A stretch of 48,852 nucleotides of DNA, from assembly GCA_028718545.1 (NCBI GenBank), contig JAQULT010000008.1:1-48852 (forward strand). The letters run 5' to 3'. The notes below the pieces were generated by a model. It did not search any database and was not told the origin of the DNA. It worked only from the letters and a program-made list of their open reading frames with translations. Below are positions 16,700 through 24,585 of this stretch, one piece after another; position 1 is the stretch's first letter, and each line of letters begins with the position of its first letter. The translations under genes and the position numbers were made by a program. The stretch comes from Fidelibacterota bacterium (GTDB lineage: Bacteria; Fidelibacterota; Fidelibacteria; Fidelibacterales; Fidelibacteraceae).

Positions 16700-17212
16700 T
16701 TATAACCTGAACTTTTTAATGTCTTCTTTAAGAATGTTAATATCGTTCAGCCAGTCCTCGATCTCCTGTTCGTGTTCCAGCTCATCGTTTAGAATGGAAA
16801 TTGCCATCTGATGGGTCGCATGGTCCTTGCCGTTAGTAAAACTTGCGATCTCCTGATAACGGCGGATCGCGCAACGCTCTCCGTCAAGATTCTGTTTCAA
16901 TATCTCTTCCACATAAGGATCGGAGGGTGTCTCGTATTTGCAGCGTGCCCACTTGGTCCATTCTTCGGGCGTCAGGACCGGCGTACCGCCGAGCTGAGTA
17001 ATTCGATCCACGACCAGGACAGCATGGTTGAGTTCTTCATTTGCATGGATTAAAAGTTCGGGTTCGACTTCTGTTCGCATGGGTCCTTCCAGCACTCTTG
17101 CACCGATCCAATACTGGTAATAGGCCAGCCATTCCTCGCATAATGCCGCGTTCAGCATATCAATGAGTTTTTTTACATCCAGATCAAGGATGTCAACTGC
17201 CTGTTTTCCCAT
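16700..17212 (-). CDS. Ferritin-like protein, probable DpsL/thioferritin type
   Basis: This 170-aa four-helix di-iron protein is bacterioferritin/Dps-sized. Candidate metal ligands are E26/E27 on helix 1, E60 and H63 (ExxH) on helix 2, E112 on helix 3, and E144 and H147 (ExxH) on helix 4. Three cysteines (C25, C91, C114) sit beside these positions, with C114 in GERCAIRRY directly next to the expected ferroxidase glutamate. Paired cysteines near the site mark Dps-like (DpsL/thioferritin) proteins that use peroxide to oxidise and store iron under oxidative stress. That subclass is my inference from the cysteines. GAGGAAG precedes the ATG, and a hairpin follows the gene. It is probably a single-gene unit. 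Confidence 0.8.
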   Translation of the reverse strand: MGKQAVDILDLDVKKLIDMLNAALCEEWLAYYQYWIGARVLEGPMRTEVEPELLIHANEELNHAVLVVDRITQLGGTPVLTPEEWTKWARCKYETPSDPYVEEILKQNLDGERCAIRRYQEIASFTNGKDHATHQMAISILNDELEHEQEIEDWLNDINILKEDIKKFRL

Positions 17213-17299
17213 ATCTTCCTCACTTTCTCTGTTTCCGGGTTACACCGGTTTTTAATTGTTTCGATAAAAATATACCGCAAGATCCGCGATTTATCAACG

Positions 17300-17860
17300 T
17301 TAATCTGAAAGATCCCGGGTTTCCGCATAATCCGGACATTTATTCGAAACCGGCATTTTCATAATTACGACTGAATGATCCCGTCCCTCATAGCGGCGGG
17401 TTACGAATTTCTGCTCCACATAGCCCAATTCCCGCCAGAATTTCCATGCCCGTTCATTTTCTTCAAGGACACCAATACGCAGGATCAATCCACCCTCTTT
17501 GATAAGCAAATTCCGGGCGAAGGCATGCATGCGCCGGCCAAAGCCCTTACCGCGTTGATCCGGACGGATCATCAGCAAACCGATGGTCCACTCTCCTGTA
17601 TCATGATAATCACGGACAATATCCATCACTCCTATCAATTGATCGTCCGCCTTAAAGATCCCGTAAACAAATTTGTCTTCTTTCGTTTTTCCCGACGGCA
17701 AGTCTATAAGTATCCTTTTTGCATCACTTACCCGGGGTTCCCGACCGGTTACCATTTTACAGTAATCCCTGCAGGATCTGCAGAGTTCCTGCAAGGCAGG
17801 CTCGTCCTCCGCTTTCAGAAGCCGGATCCGGCAGAAGTTGGGGGCTGTTTCGGTTTTCAT
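17300..17860 (-). CDS. GNAT family N-acetyltransferase
   Basis: This 186-aa protein carries the acetyl-CoA binding motif A as RPDQRGKGFGRRM near residues 98-110. Motif B follows in the N(E/R)AWKFWRELGY segment that closes the GNAT fold. The N-terminal IRLLKAEDEPALQEL start is typical. The substrate cannot be told from sequence; similar single-domain enzymes acetylate small amines, antibiotics or protein N-termini. It lies 27 nt after the cotransporter-like permease on the same strand, so cotranscription is likely. Confidence 0.85.
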   Translation of the reverse strand: MKTETAPNFCRIRLLKAEDEPALQELCRSCRDYCKMVTGREPRVSDAKRILIDLPSGKTKEDKFVYGIFKADDQLIGVMDIVRDYHDTGEWTIGLLMIRPDQRGKGFGRRMHAFARNLLIKEGGLILRIGVLEENERAWKFWRELGYVEQKFVTRRYEGRDHSVVIMKMPVSNKCPDYAETRDLSD

Positions 17861-17887
17861 AAATCAATTCACTTCTTTTTGTTCTTC

Positions 17888-20080
17888 TCAATCCATCGCC
17901 GATACATCCCCGGCATTATAGACCAGAACGATATCGCTGGAGAAATCCATATAACTTTTTAATTCCACCATTTGTGCGGCATAATCCCCAGGATCTTCTG
18001 CGGGATCGAAACCGATAAAGAGAATGGCGGATTCACCCAAATTTTCCTTCACTGCCTGAAGGGGGTCAGCGCTTGGAAGGATCAGGATATCGGCATCGAT
18101 ACGGGCATTTTTCAGCATTTCTTCCATTTCAAAACGCAGGTTCAGCACATCGGCTTTTTCGGCTACAGGGCGCAGAATACGCAGGGATTTGTCGCGCCAG
18201 TCACGGTTCTGATGCAATAAAAAGGCCATCATGAGGGATAATGAACTGTGCAGGGAATCGTTCCACCAGATGTTGATCTCTCCCGGATCCGCCGTCCAGC
18301 CCTCATCTTCATGCAGATTGCGTACGACCAGCAGGCTGCGGTTGAGTTTCTTTGCCAAATTCAGAATTAGGGGAAAATTCCCGCTGCTTTCCGTATCGCG
18401 GGTCCAGCCCAGCAGAAGCATGTTCGGTTTTAATCCCCCGATACCGTGTGCCTGTAACAATGCCTTGAGACCTTCGGAGAAATTCTCGTCTACGATCACG
18501 ACCGGAAATGCCGGCAGGTTTTCTTCCCGAATGAATTTTCGCATCAGGCGTTCCGCTTCTGCGCGTCGGACAAAGCGGTCCTCCAACTCCCCGCTAATGA
18601 TCTGTGCCAGGGAAACGATACCGCGTTCGGCCGATAGCGCACAGGCATAGTGGAGCAGATTGGCGCGATTCCAGCTCCCACCGCTAAGGGCTAAAATGGA
18701 AGGACGCCAATTCTTGGGATGGTACTTTTCCTGTTCCAGCCGCAAAAGGGATGTTCTTGCGCGCTGAAAAGCCAGTCCGCTGTTCATATCGCCCCATTGT
18801 ACCAGGATCTCGGAGCGCAGGATCAGATAATACATCAGCGCTGCCAGAACAATAGCGATCAGTGCCCAGAGTACATTTATCAGGAACATGACCGCCAGGG
18901 AACCCAGCGCACCCAGCAGTGCAATGCTCCAGTGATGGAAGCGGAATGCCGGCCGGAAACTCGGATTCCGTGTGATCATCTCATAGAAACAAGCCAGATT
19001 AACAGTCCCGTAGGTCAGCAAAAAGAACATGGTAATGATGGGGGCTATGGTATTCAAATTACCTGCCAGGATCCCAATACTTGAAATGATAAAGGTCAAT
19101 ATGATAGCGCGGCGCGGTTCTCCCGAGGCTCCGCTCCCCTTCGCGAAGAATTCCAGGCGTTTGAAGACATTATCCCGCGAAAAGGCTTGTAGAATGCGGG
19201 GCGCTCCCATCATGCTGCCAAGTGCGGAGGACAGGGTTGCCGCAATTACCCCTGCAAACACAAGCGCAGGCGACCAGGCGGTATTTTTCATGACAAAGGT
19301 ATTTCCCAACAGTATTTCCCTTGAATTTGAAAAGGCCAGCAGAAGCGCTACGCCTACATAAATAAGGAAGGTGATTCCGATGGAAAGCAGGGTCCCGAGC
19401 GGCAGGGATTTGCGCGGATCTTTCAGATCGCCGGACATGTTCACGCCGGCCATAATACCGGTCACCGCCGGGAAGAAAAGCGCGAATACGGTAAAAAAAC
19501 CATACTCTTCCGTCCATGCCGTGGCGAGATTTGCCTGAAGCAAAGCGGGTGAAGCATTTTTTAGTGCTCCGATCGCAAAAGACAGAATGGAGATCATTAA
19601 AATAGCAAAGATTCCGTATTGGATCTTGATGGTCCAGCCCGCTCCGGTATAAACAATGATAAATACTATGCAATTCGTGATCAATGCAAGCGTTCGAAAA
19701 GACAAGGGGATATTGGGGAAAGCGGAAAACAAGGCTTCGGTAAAACCCACCACATACAGGCTAACGGCAACCGCCTGTGCAAGAAAGAAGAATATAGCGA
19801 TCATTCCGCCAAATTCAACACCCAGACTGCGGCTGATCATATAATAGGCGCCGCCACCACGGACCTGCATATTGGTGGAGATCGAAGAGAGGGAAAGCCC
19901 CGTGCTCAGCGTGATCATTTTTGCGGAGACCAGGATCATCATCGCACCCCAGAAACCGGCATATCCTAAAACCTGGGCATAGCGCAAGAACATGATCACA
20001 CCCAAGATAGTCAGAACACTGGGCGTAAAGACACCACCGAAGGTGCCAAAGCGTTTTGCCTGTTTATTTCCGTTAATCAT
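17888..20080 (-). CDS. APC-superfamily transporter of the cation-chloride cotransporter (SLC12-like) type
   Basis: The 730-aa protein has about 12 membrane helices over residues 15-425, then a roughly 300-aa soluble C-terminal domain. The first helix reads GVFTPSVLTILGVIMFLR, the SLC12-type TM1 pattern, and GGGAYYMISRSLG fits TM3 of the family. The C-terminal part has alternating beta strands and helices (ALSGGSWNRANLLHYA, VVIVDENFSEG), as in the cytosolic domain of NKCC/KCC proteins. Prokaryotic homologues are often annotated as amino acid permeases. Ion-coupled chloride or cation transport is the family role, but the substrate is not proven here. AAGGAGC precedes the ATG. Confidence 0.85.
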   Translation of the reverse strand: MINGNKQAKRFGTFGGVFTPSVLTILGVIMFLRYAQVLGYAGFWGAMMILVSAKMITLSTGLSLSSISTNMQVRGGGAYYMISRSLGVEFGGMIAIFFFLAQAVAVSLYVVGFTEALFSAFPNIPLSFRTLALITNCIVFIIVYTGAGWTIKIQYGIFAILMISILSFAIGALKNASPALLQANLATAWTEEYGFFTVFALFFPAVTGIMAGVNMSGDLKDPRKSLPLGTLLSIGITFLIYVGVALLLAFSNSREILLGNTFVMKNTAWSPALVFAGVIAATLSSALGSMMGAPRILQAFSRDNVFKRLEFFAKGSGASGEPRRAIILTFIISSIGILAGNLNTIAPIITMFFLLTYGTVNLACFYEMITRNPSFRPAFRFHHWSIALLGALGSLAVMFLINVLWALIAIVLAALMYYLILRSEILVQWGDMNSGLAFQRARTSLLRLEQEKYHPKNWRPSILALSGGSWNRANLLHYACALSAERGIVSLAQIISGELEDRFVRRAEAERLMRKFIREENLPAFPVVIVDENFSEGLKALLQAHGIGGLKPNMLLLGWTRDTESSGNFPLILNLAKKLNRSLLVVRNLHEDEGWTADPGEINIWWNDSLHSSLSLMMAFLLHQNRDWRDKSLRILRPVAEKADVLNLRFEMEEMLKNARIDADILILPSADPLQAVKENLGESAILFIGFDPAEDPGDYAAQMVELKSYMDFSSDIVLVYNAGDVSAMD

Positions 20081-20311
20081 TCTTGCTCCTTACCAAAATT
20101 GGGATACTGCAGACCGACCTCTTTATCTGGATTTGGTGTAATCGCATTAACAATCCCATCCGTAAACCCGCCATGCAGTTCTTCAAAAATATTATTTGAA
20201 TGGATTCATACTGATCTTGTATCATGGACAGAATTTACACATCTCAGGGCATTTAGAAAAACATTTTTCGAAGCTCCCTCAAACCCTGAAGCAAAAGCTT
20301 ATCCGTCTATT
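20081..20311. other. Non-coding stretch between the L12-like gene and the permease gene
   Basis: This 231-bp AT-rich stretch is the 5' side of the permease gene and the 3' side of the small L12-like gene. An open plus-strand frame at 20,099-20,359 has no family resemblance and overlaps the small gene antisense, so I reject it. I see no strong hairpin or repeat. The permease ribosome site AAGGAGC is at its left edge. Confidence 0.4.
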
Positions 20312-20509
20312 TCATTGCCTTTTCTTTCTGCCCGGTTCCGGGATTCCATAACGAATTGACAGAGTTTCAATATAGGTTTTACATTCCGGTATTCCGGCTC
20401 CGGAAGCATCATGAAGATATTTTATGGCTTGTATTTTCTGTCCCTTTTTCAACAATATCAGGATCTGGTCATTATAATTATTCGTTATGTTCATCTTATT
20501 GGCTACCAT
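20312..20509 (-). CDS. Small protein resembling the ribosomal protein L7/L12 C-terminal domain
   Basis: This 65-aa protein reads ILILLKKGQKIQAIKYL then ASGAGIPECKTYIETL. That helix-turn pattern (a Lys-Ile helix, a T/S-G-x-G-(I/L) turn, then an EAK-like helix) is typical of the L7/L12 C-terminal domain and of a group of short stand-alone bacterial proteins. It lacks the N-terminal dimerisation region and hinge of true L7/L12, so it is not the ribosomal protein. The ribosome site AAGGAAGGGG lies 10 nt upstream of the ATG, which supports a real gene. A second possible start is M6. It shares the strand with the permease gene downstream of it. Function unknown. Confidence 0.65.
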   Translation of the reverse strand: MVANKMNITNNYNDQILILLKKGQKIQAIKYLHDASGAGIPECKTYIETLSIRYGIPEPGRKKRQ

Positions 20510-20619
20510 TATATATTTGCCCCTTCCTTTATTTATCCGTTTTTGCTGTTGTTATCTTCATTAATACATTTCGGCTCAAGTCTTAACCGGGAAATGGAAT
20601 TGCGGAGATTTTCAGGTTT

Positions 20620-20632
20620 GTTTGAGTCAAAC
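20620..20632. repeat. Isolated palindrome GTTTGAGTCAAAC
   Basis: This perfect 13-bp palindrome around a central G has the same TTGAGTCAA core as the 24-bp arrays and the 14-bp array at 16.5 kb. It lies about 110 nt upstream of the MraZ boxes and about 110 nt upstream of the small L12-like gene in the other direction, so it could serve as an operator or be a remnant of the repeat family. The surrounding AT-rich DNA (20,510-20,740) has no gene that I can support. Confidence 0.6.
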
Positions 20633-20708
20633 GAACTATATCAATAAATATTATTTGTTTTTTCATTGAATTACAAGCGCAATATCCCCGATGCACCTGC
20701 ATAAAAAA

Positions 20709-20742
20709 TTTGCGTAAAATCGAAATAATCCTTGCATATTTG
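20709..20742 (+). promoter_or_regulatory. Candidate dcw promoter upstream of mraZ
   Basis: TTTG at 20709-20712 and CATATTTG at 20735-20742 resemble the -33 and -7 (TAnnTTTG) elements of Bacteroidetes-type promoters. One mismatch is present and the spacing is 22 bp. Alternatively TTGCGT/CATATT would be loose -35/-10 boxes. The MraZ boxes begin at the end of this element, as expected for an operator overlapping the start. Confidence 0.3.
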
Positions 20743-20780
20743 TGGGTGATAATGTAGATTTGTGGGAGATTGTGGGTAAT
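20741..20780 (+). promoter_or_regulatory. MraZ operator: TGTGGG boxes in 10-bp register
   Basis: TGTGGGTGAT (20741), TGTGGGAGAT (20761) and TGTGGGTAAT (20771) lie on an exact 10-bp grid, with a degenerate unit AATGTAGATT at 20751. MraZ from E. coli and other bacteria binds direct TGGG-type repeats spaced about 10 bp just upstream of its own gene and represses the dcw operon. These boxes end 35 nt before the mraZ start, which is strong positional support. Confidence 0.85.
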
Positions 20781-20815
20781 ACAAGCCCCAATCCGAGGTA
20801 AAAGGATTAGGTAGA

Positions 20816-21283
20816 GTGGGTTATTTGGATTTCACAGGTAAGTATACGCATTCCGTAGACGCCAAGAATCGCGTCAACATCCCCGCGCGTTTCCGAAAAA
20901 TTCTTACGGAAGCGAATATCGGTGAAGTCGTCATTTCCAAAGGCATTGATTCCGGTCACATTGACGTCTATCCGCTTCCCAAGTGGCTTGCGATCCGCGA
21001 CAAGATCACTGCCTCCATGCAGTTAGTTAACCGGACACACCGGAACTTTCTCCGGCAAATCACGCAAAACGCCGCGTACTGCACTCTGGACAGCCAGGGT
21101 CGCATCATGCTGACGCCCGCCCTGATGGAAATCGCGGGTATCAAGAAAAGCGGAAATGTCGAGTTTATCGGCATGCTTGATTTCATGGAAATCTGGGATC
21201 CGGATGAACTGAAAAAACACGAAAAGAATACCCCACTAACAGAGAGTGATTTTGAGAAACTGGAGCAACTGCCATTAATTTAG
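20816..21283 (+). CDS. mraZ: Transcriptional regulator / cell-division protein MraZ
   Basis: This 155-aa AbrB-like double-domain protein begins the dcw cluster. The first half has TGKYTHSVDAKNRVNIPARFR; the second has DSQGRIMLTPALMEIAGI and the family ending FMEIWDPDELKKHE. MraZ forms a ring and represses its own operon. The start is GTG at 20816, preceded by AAGGATTAGG; the short N-terminus before TGKYTHS fits the family. An inverted repeat AATCC/GGATT (20790-20794, 20804-20808) overlaps the ribosome-site region and could affect initiation. The rsmH frame begins at or just after the stop. Confidence 0.95.
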   Translation: MGYLDFTGKYTHSVDAKNRVNIPARFRKILTEANIGEVVISKGIDSGHIDVYPLPKWLAIRDKITASMQLVNRTHRNFLRQITQNAAYCTLDSQGRIMLTPALMEIAGIKKSGNVEFIGMLDFMEIWDPDELKKHEKNTPLTESDFEKLEQLPLI

Positions 21284-21290
21284 GGTGAGT

Positions 21291-22208
21291 ATGTCGGCCC
21301 CCTACCCGCACACGCCGGTACTGTTGAACGAGTCAGTGGATCTGCTCGTAACATCACCCGCAGGCGTGTATGTGGATGCCACCTGCGGCATGGGCGGACA
21401 TGCGGAAATGATCTGCGAGCGGATCAGTCCTGAAGGCCGCCTATTCTGTTTCGACATGGACCCGGAGGCTCTGGCAATTGCACGGACACGTTTGGCGCGT
21501 TTTACGAATGTGACGTTTATGGAAAAAAACTACGACAAACTCAAAGTGGGGCTTTTTACGGAATCGCATACCCGGATCGACGGCATTCTTTATGATCTGG
21601 GGGTTTCTTCTCTGGAGATTGACCGTGCGGAACGCGGTTTTAGCTTTATGCAGGACGGTCCCCTGGATATGCGCATGGGACGCAGTAAAACGACGGCAGC
21701 GGATATTGTGAATACCTATTCCCGTGAGGATTTAACCCGCATTTTCCGCGATTTCGGCGAAGAGCGCTTTTCCGGCCGCATTGCCGGGCGTATTGTTGAA
21801 AGTCGTCCTTTCTCGCGCACCGCTGAACTCGCGGACTGCATTCGCGGCATTATTCACGGACCCTTTATCAATAAAACCCTCGCAAGGATCTTCCAGGCTC
21901 TGCGTATTGAAGTCAACAATGAACTCGAGTCGTTGAAAAAGAGTCTTCAGACTGCAATTCAGATTCTGAACCCCGGCGGACGCCTGGTGGTGATCGCATA
22001 TCATTCCCTGGAGGACCGGATCGTGAAAAATATTTTTCAGGATGCCGTGAGCGACTGTATTTGTCCTCCGCAAAATCCCGTCTGTACCTGCGGACACAAG
22101 GCAGCGGCAAAACGCATTACCCGAAAACCCCTGCTTCCTTCCGAAGCTGAGATCCGGGAAAATCCCCGCAGCCGTTCCGCAAAATGCCGGGCAATCGAAA
22201 AATTATGA
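21291..22208 (+). CDS. rsmH: 16S rRNA (cytosine-1402 N4)-methyltransferase RsmH (MraW)
   Basis: This roughly 305-aa SAM-dependent enzyme methylates N4 of C1402 in 16S rRNA at the ribosomal P site. The SAM motif is YVDATCGMGGHAEMI near residue 30, with DGILYDLGVSS and the C-terminal AYHSLEDRIVKN signature. CxC-type cysteines occur in DCICPPQNPVCTCG, as in many RsmH proteins. I favour the ATG at 21291; a GTG at 21285, two codons earlier, is also possible. The mraZ stop is at 21281-21283. The stop TGA overlaps the ftsL ATG (ATGA), showing translational coupling. Confidence 0.96.
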   Translation: MSAPYPHTPVLLNESVDLLVTSPAGVYVDATCGMGGHAEMICERISPEGRLFCFDMDPEALAIARTRLARFTNVTFMEKNYDKLKVGLFTESHTRIDGILYDLGVSSLEIDRAERGFSFMQDGPLDMRMGRSKTTAADIVNTYSREDLTRIFRDFGEERFSGRIAGRIVESRPFSRTAELADCIRGIIHGPFINKTLARIFQALRIEVNNELESLKKSLQTAIQILNPGGRLVVIAYHSLEDRIVKNIFQDAVSDCICPPQNPVCTCGHKAAAKRITRKPLLPSEAEIRENPRSRSAKCRAIEKL

Positions 22209-22534
22209 AAAAGGTTAAAATAAATCAGCGCAAGACAGGCTTTCTAAAAAAAATGATCGGGAATCCCTATGTCTTCGCTTTTTTAATCCTGATGACTCTG
22301 GTACTGACACTGGTCGCATATATGTATATCCGCAACAGTCTGAACCTTGTCAGCAGTATCAATTTGTCCCTGAAAGAGGATTGCAGGCGCCTGGAACAGG
22401 AAAATATCTTTCTGGAAAGTGAAATTAACGAGCTCAAACGTCCCGGTCGTATCCGGCAGATTGCCCAGGAAGAGTTGGGTATGATCAGCTCAAAACCCAA
22501 GGCGGAAGCTGTCGTGGTCGTGCATAAGAAATGA
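22205..22534 (+). CDS. ftsL: Cell division protein FtsL-like
   Basis: This 109-aa bitopic protein has a basic N-terminus (KKVKINQRK), one transmembrane helix at about residues 20-42, then a periplasmic coiled coil (LKEDCRRLEQEN, FLESEINELK). The family ending PGRIRQIAQEELGM is also present. FtsL bridges FtsB/FtsQ and FtsWI in the divisome. The ATG at 22205 overlaps the rsmH stop as ATGA, so I prefer it over an upstream in-frame ATG at 22184 that would overlap by 25 nt. The next gene overlaps the same way. Sequence conservation is low in this family; position and topology carry the call. Confidence 0.88.
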   Translation: MKKVKINQRKTGFLKKMIGNPYVFAFLILMTLVLTLVAYMYIRNSLNLVSSINLSLKEDCRRLEQENIFLESEINELKRPGRIRQIAQEELGMISSKPKAEAVVVVHKK

Positions 22535-24585
22535 ACAGTGAAACGAACACATCGCGGGATACCTATCCCCTTCGCACGGGGATCATTACCATAATCGTCC
22601 TGCTGATTTTTGTCGTGATCCTCTCACGCCTGGCTGCCATTCAGCTCTTTGATTCCGAAGAACTGCGCGGTTACGCCGACAGTCAGGGTTTGCGCAGTGA
22701 AGTGATCCTGCCGGAGCGCGGGATCATCTATGACAGGAATAATCGCATTCTGGCCAATAATATCATCGAATACAGTATCGGAGCACGTTATGTCGATCTT
22801 TTGGAACCGGAGAATGCTTTCCGTTCCCTGGCCCGGGCTTTTGATAAAACACCGGACTATTACCGGAACCTATTTAAAAAGGAAAACAGTTTCTATGTCC
22901 TGGAAACCCAGGTCCGTCCCGAGATCGCCGAAACACTGCAAAGGGATAAAGCCTGCCACGGATTGAAATACGATAAAAAGATGAGCCGGATCTACCCCTA
23001 TCAGGATGCTGCGGGACAGGTTCTGGGTTTTTTGTGGGATGACGGATCCGGACAGTTGGGGATTGAACAATATTACGATGAAGTACTGCGCGGCGAAAAA
23101 GGGTATCAGGTCATTCAACGTGACAAACGCGGAAACGTGATCAGTGCTTACGGAAGCGCCCGGAATAAGTCAGCCATACCCGGAGGGGATGTACATCTCA
23201 CGCTGGACATCGAATATCAGATCATTCTGGAAGAAGAGATCGCCAACGCCGTTAAAAAGACCAAAGCGCTCAGTGGTATGGGTATCCTGATGGATCCCCG
23301 GAACGGCGAGATCCTGGCAATGGCGAATTACCCGCCTTTCAACCCGAACCAGATCCGTAATTCCACTCCGGAGATCCGCCGAAACCGGACTATTGCCGAT
23401 CAGTTTGAGCCGGGTTCCGTTTTTAAGCTTATCCCGGTATCCGCCGCACTGGAAAAGAATATTTTTACGCCCGAAAGCCGCATTTACTGTGAAAAAGGCG
23501 CATGGAAGATCAAGGACCGCACCCTGCATGACACCAAAGAGCACGAATGGCTGAGCGTCAGCGAGATCCTGGTCTATTCATCCAATATCGGCGCTGCCAA
23601 GATCGCCGAAAAAGCGGGTGACCAAACTTTATACGAAAGCGCCCGTAAATACGGTTTTGGTGAAGCCACCGCAGTCGGACTCTGGGGTGAAAGCGCCGGC
23701 ACCTTAAAAACTCCCGAAAATTGGAGCGGCGTGGGTTTTGCACAGATCGCAATGGGTCACGGAGTAACCGTGACGTTATTGCAGTTGGTCAATGCCTATT
23801 CGGCTCTGGCCAACGGCGGTACGCTCTTAAAACCTTATATCGTTTCGGCGACCTACAATGCAAAAAACAAAAAGGTATTCGAAGCGGTTCCCAGTCCCGT
23901 ACGCCGCGTAATTTCCGAAAACAGTTCCCTGGCCATTCGCAGCATGCTGGAAGAAGCCGTAAAGAGCGGTACCGGCACCCGCGCATACATCGAAGGTTAT
24001 CATGTGGCGGGAAAGACCGGTACTGCCCAGAAGGTCATTGACGGGAAATACTCGAATTCAAAGTATTATTCATCTTTTATCGGTTTTTTCCCTTCCGGGG
24101 ATCCGGTCATGGTATGCGCGGTAGTAATTGACGAGCCCGCTTACGGACTGCATCACGGAAGTACTGCGGCAGCACCGGTGATCAAGGAGGTTTTCAGCCG
24201 TATTATCAATACGCCGAATTTTAAGACCATTTATAAAGCCTTAGCTGCAAATACGAATAAGAACGGCAAATTAATCCCGGAAAACAAGAATACAGCCATT
24301 CCCGCGTTATCTGTCTTATCGACCGATATGAAAAACAGCGGAAAAACCGTCATGGATCTTCCGGAGATTCCCAAAGAAGAACAAAGCAAGTCCTTTGATG
24401 AAGATTGTGATATCATTATGCCCGATGTCAGGGGCATGCACATTTTGAATGCGGAACAGAAACTTCGTGCACTGGGCCTGCTGGTTGAACGCAATGCTTC
24501 CCGTGGAAAGGTTTTCATGCAGTATCCCGAACCGGGAACGGGGCTGAACGAAATGGCGCTCTGCCGGCTGGAGGTACGGAAATGA
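22531..24585 (+). CDS. ftsI: Penicillin-binding protein FtsI (PBP3/PBP2-type transpeptidase) with PASTA domain
   Basis: This 684-aa septal transpeptidase has a membrane anchor at about residues 15-38, a PBP dimerisation region starting at PERGIIYDR, and a transpeptidase domain with S296xxK (GSVFK), SSN (350-352) and KTGT (495-498). A single C-terminal PASTA domain spans about 625-684 (MPDVRGMHILNAEQKLRALGL). It crosslinks septal peptidoglycan with FtsW. PASTA-tailed FtsI is less usual in Proteobacteria but occurs in Gram-positives and FCB bacteria. ATG overlaps the ftsL stop (ATGA) and its own TGA overlaps the murE ATG. Confidence 0.96.
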   Translation: MNSETNTSRDTYPLRTGIITIIVLLIFVVILSRLAAIQLFDSEELRGYADSQGLRSEVILPERGIIYDRNNRILANNIIEYSIGARYVDLLEPENAFRSLARAFDKTPDYYRNLFKKENSFYVLETQVRPEIAETLQRDKACHGLKYDKKMSRIYPYQDAAGQVLGFLWDDGSGQLGIEQYYDEVLRGEKGYQVIQRDKRGNVISAYGSARNKSAIPGGDVHLTLDIEYQIILEEEIANAVKKTKALSGMGILMDPRNGEILAMANYPPFNPNQIRNSTPEIRRNRTIADQFEPGSVFKLIPVSAALEKNIFTPESRIYCEKGAWKIKDRTLHDTKEHEWLSVSEILVYSSNIGAAKIAEKAGDQTLYESARKYGFGEATAVGLWGESAGTLKTPENWSGVGFAQIAMGHGVTVTLLQLVNAYSALANGGTLLKPYIVSATYNAKNKKVFEAVPSPVRRVISENSSLAIRSMLEEAVKSGTGTRAYIEGYHVAGKTGTAQKVIDGKYSNSKYYSSFIGFFPSGDPVMVCAVVIDEPAYGLHHGSTAAAPVIKEVFSRIINTPNFKTIYKALAANTNKNGKLIPENKNTAIPALSVLSTDMKNSGKTVMDLPEIPKEEQSKSFDEDCDIIMPDVRGMHILNAEQKLRALGLLVERNASRGKVFMQYPEPGTGLNEMALCRLEVRK

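Noticed and set aside
20099-20359. 86-codon plus-strand frame upstream of the permease gene
   Set aside because: No family resemblance, no ribosome site, and it overlaps the better-supported small L12-like gene on the other strand.
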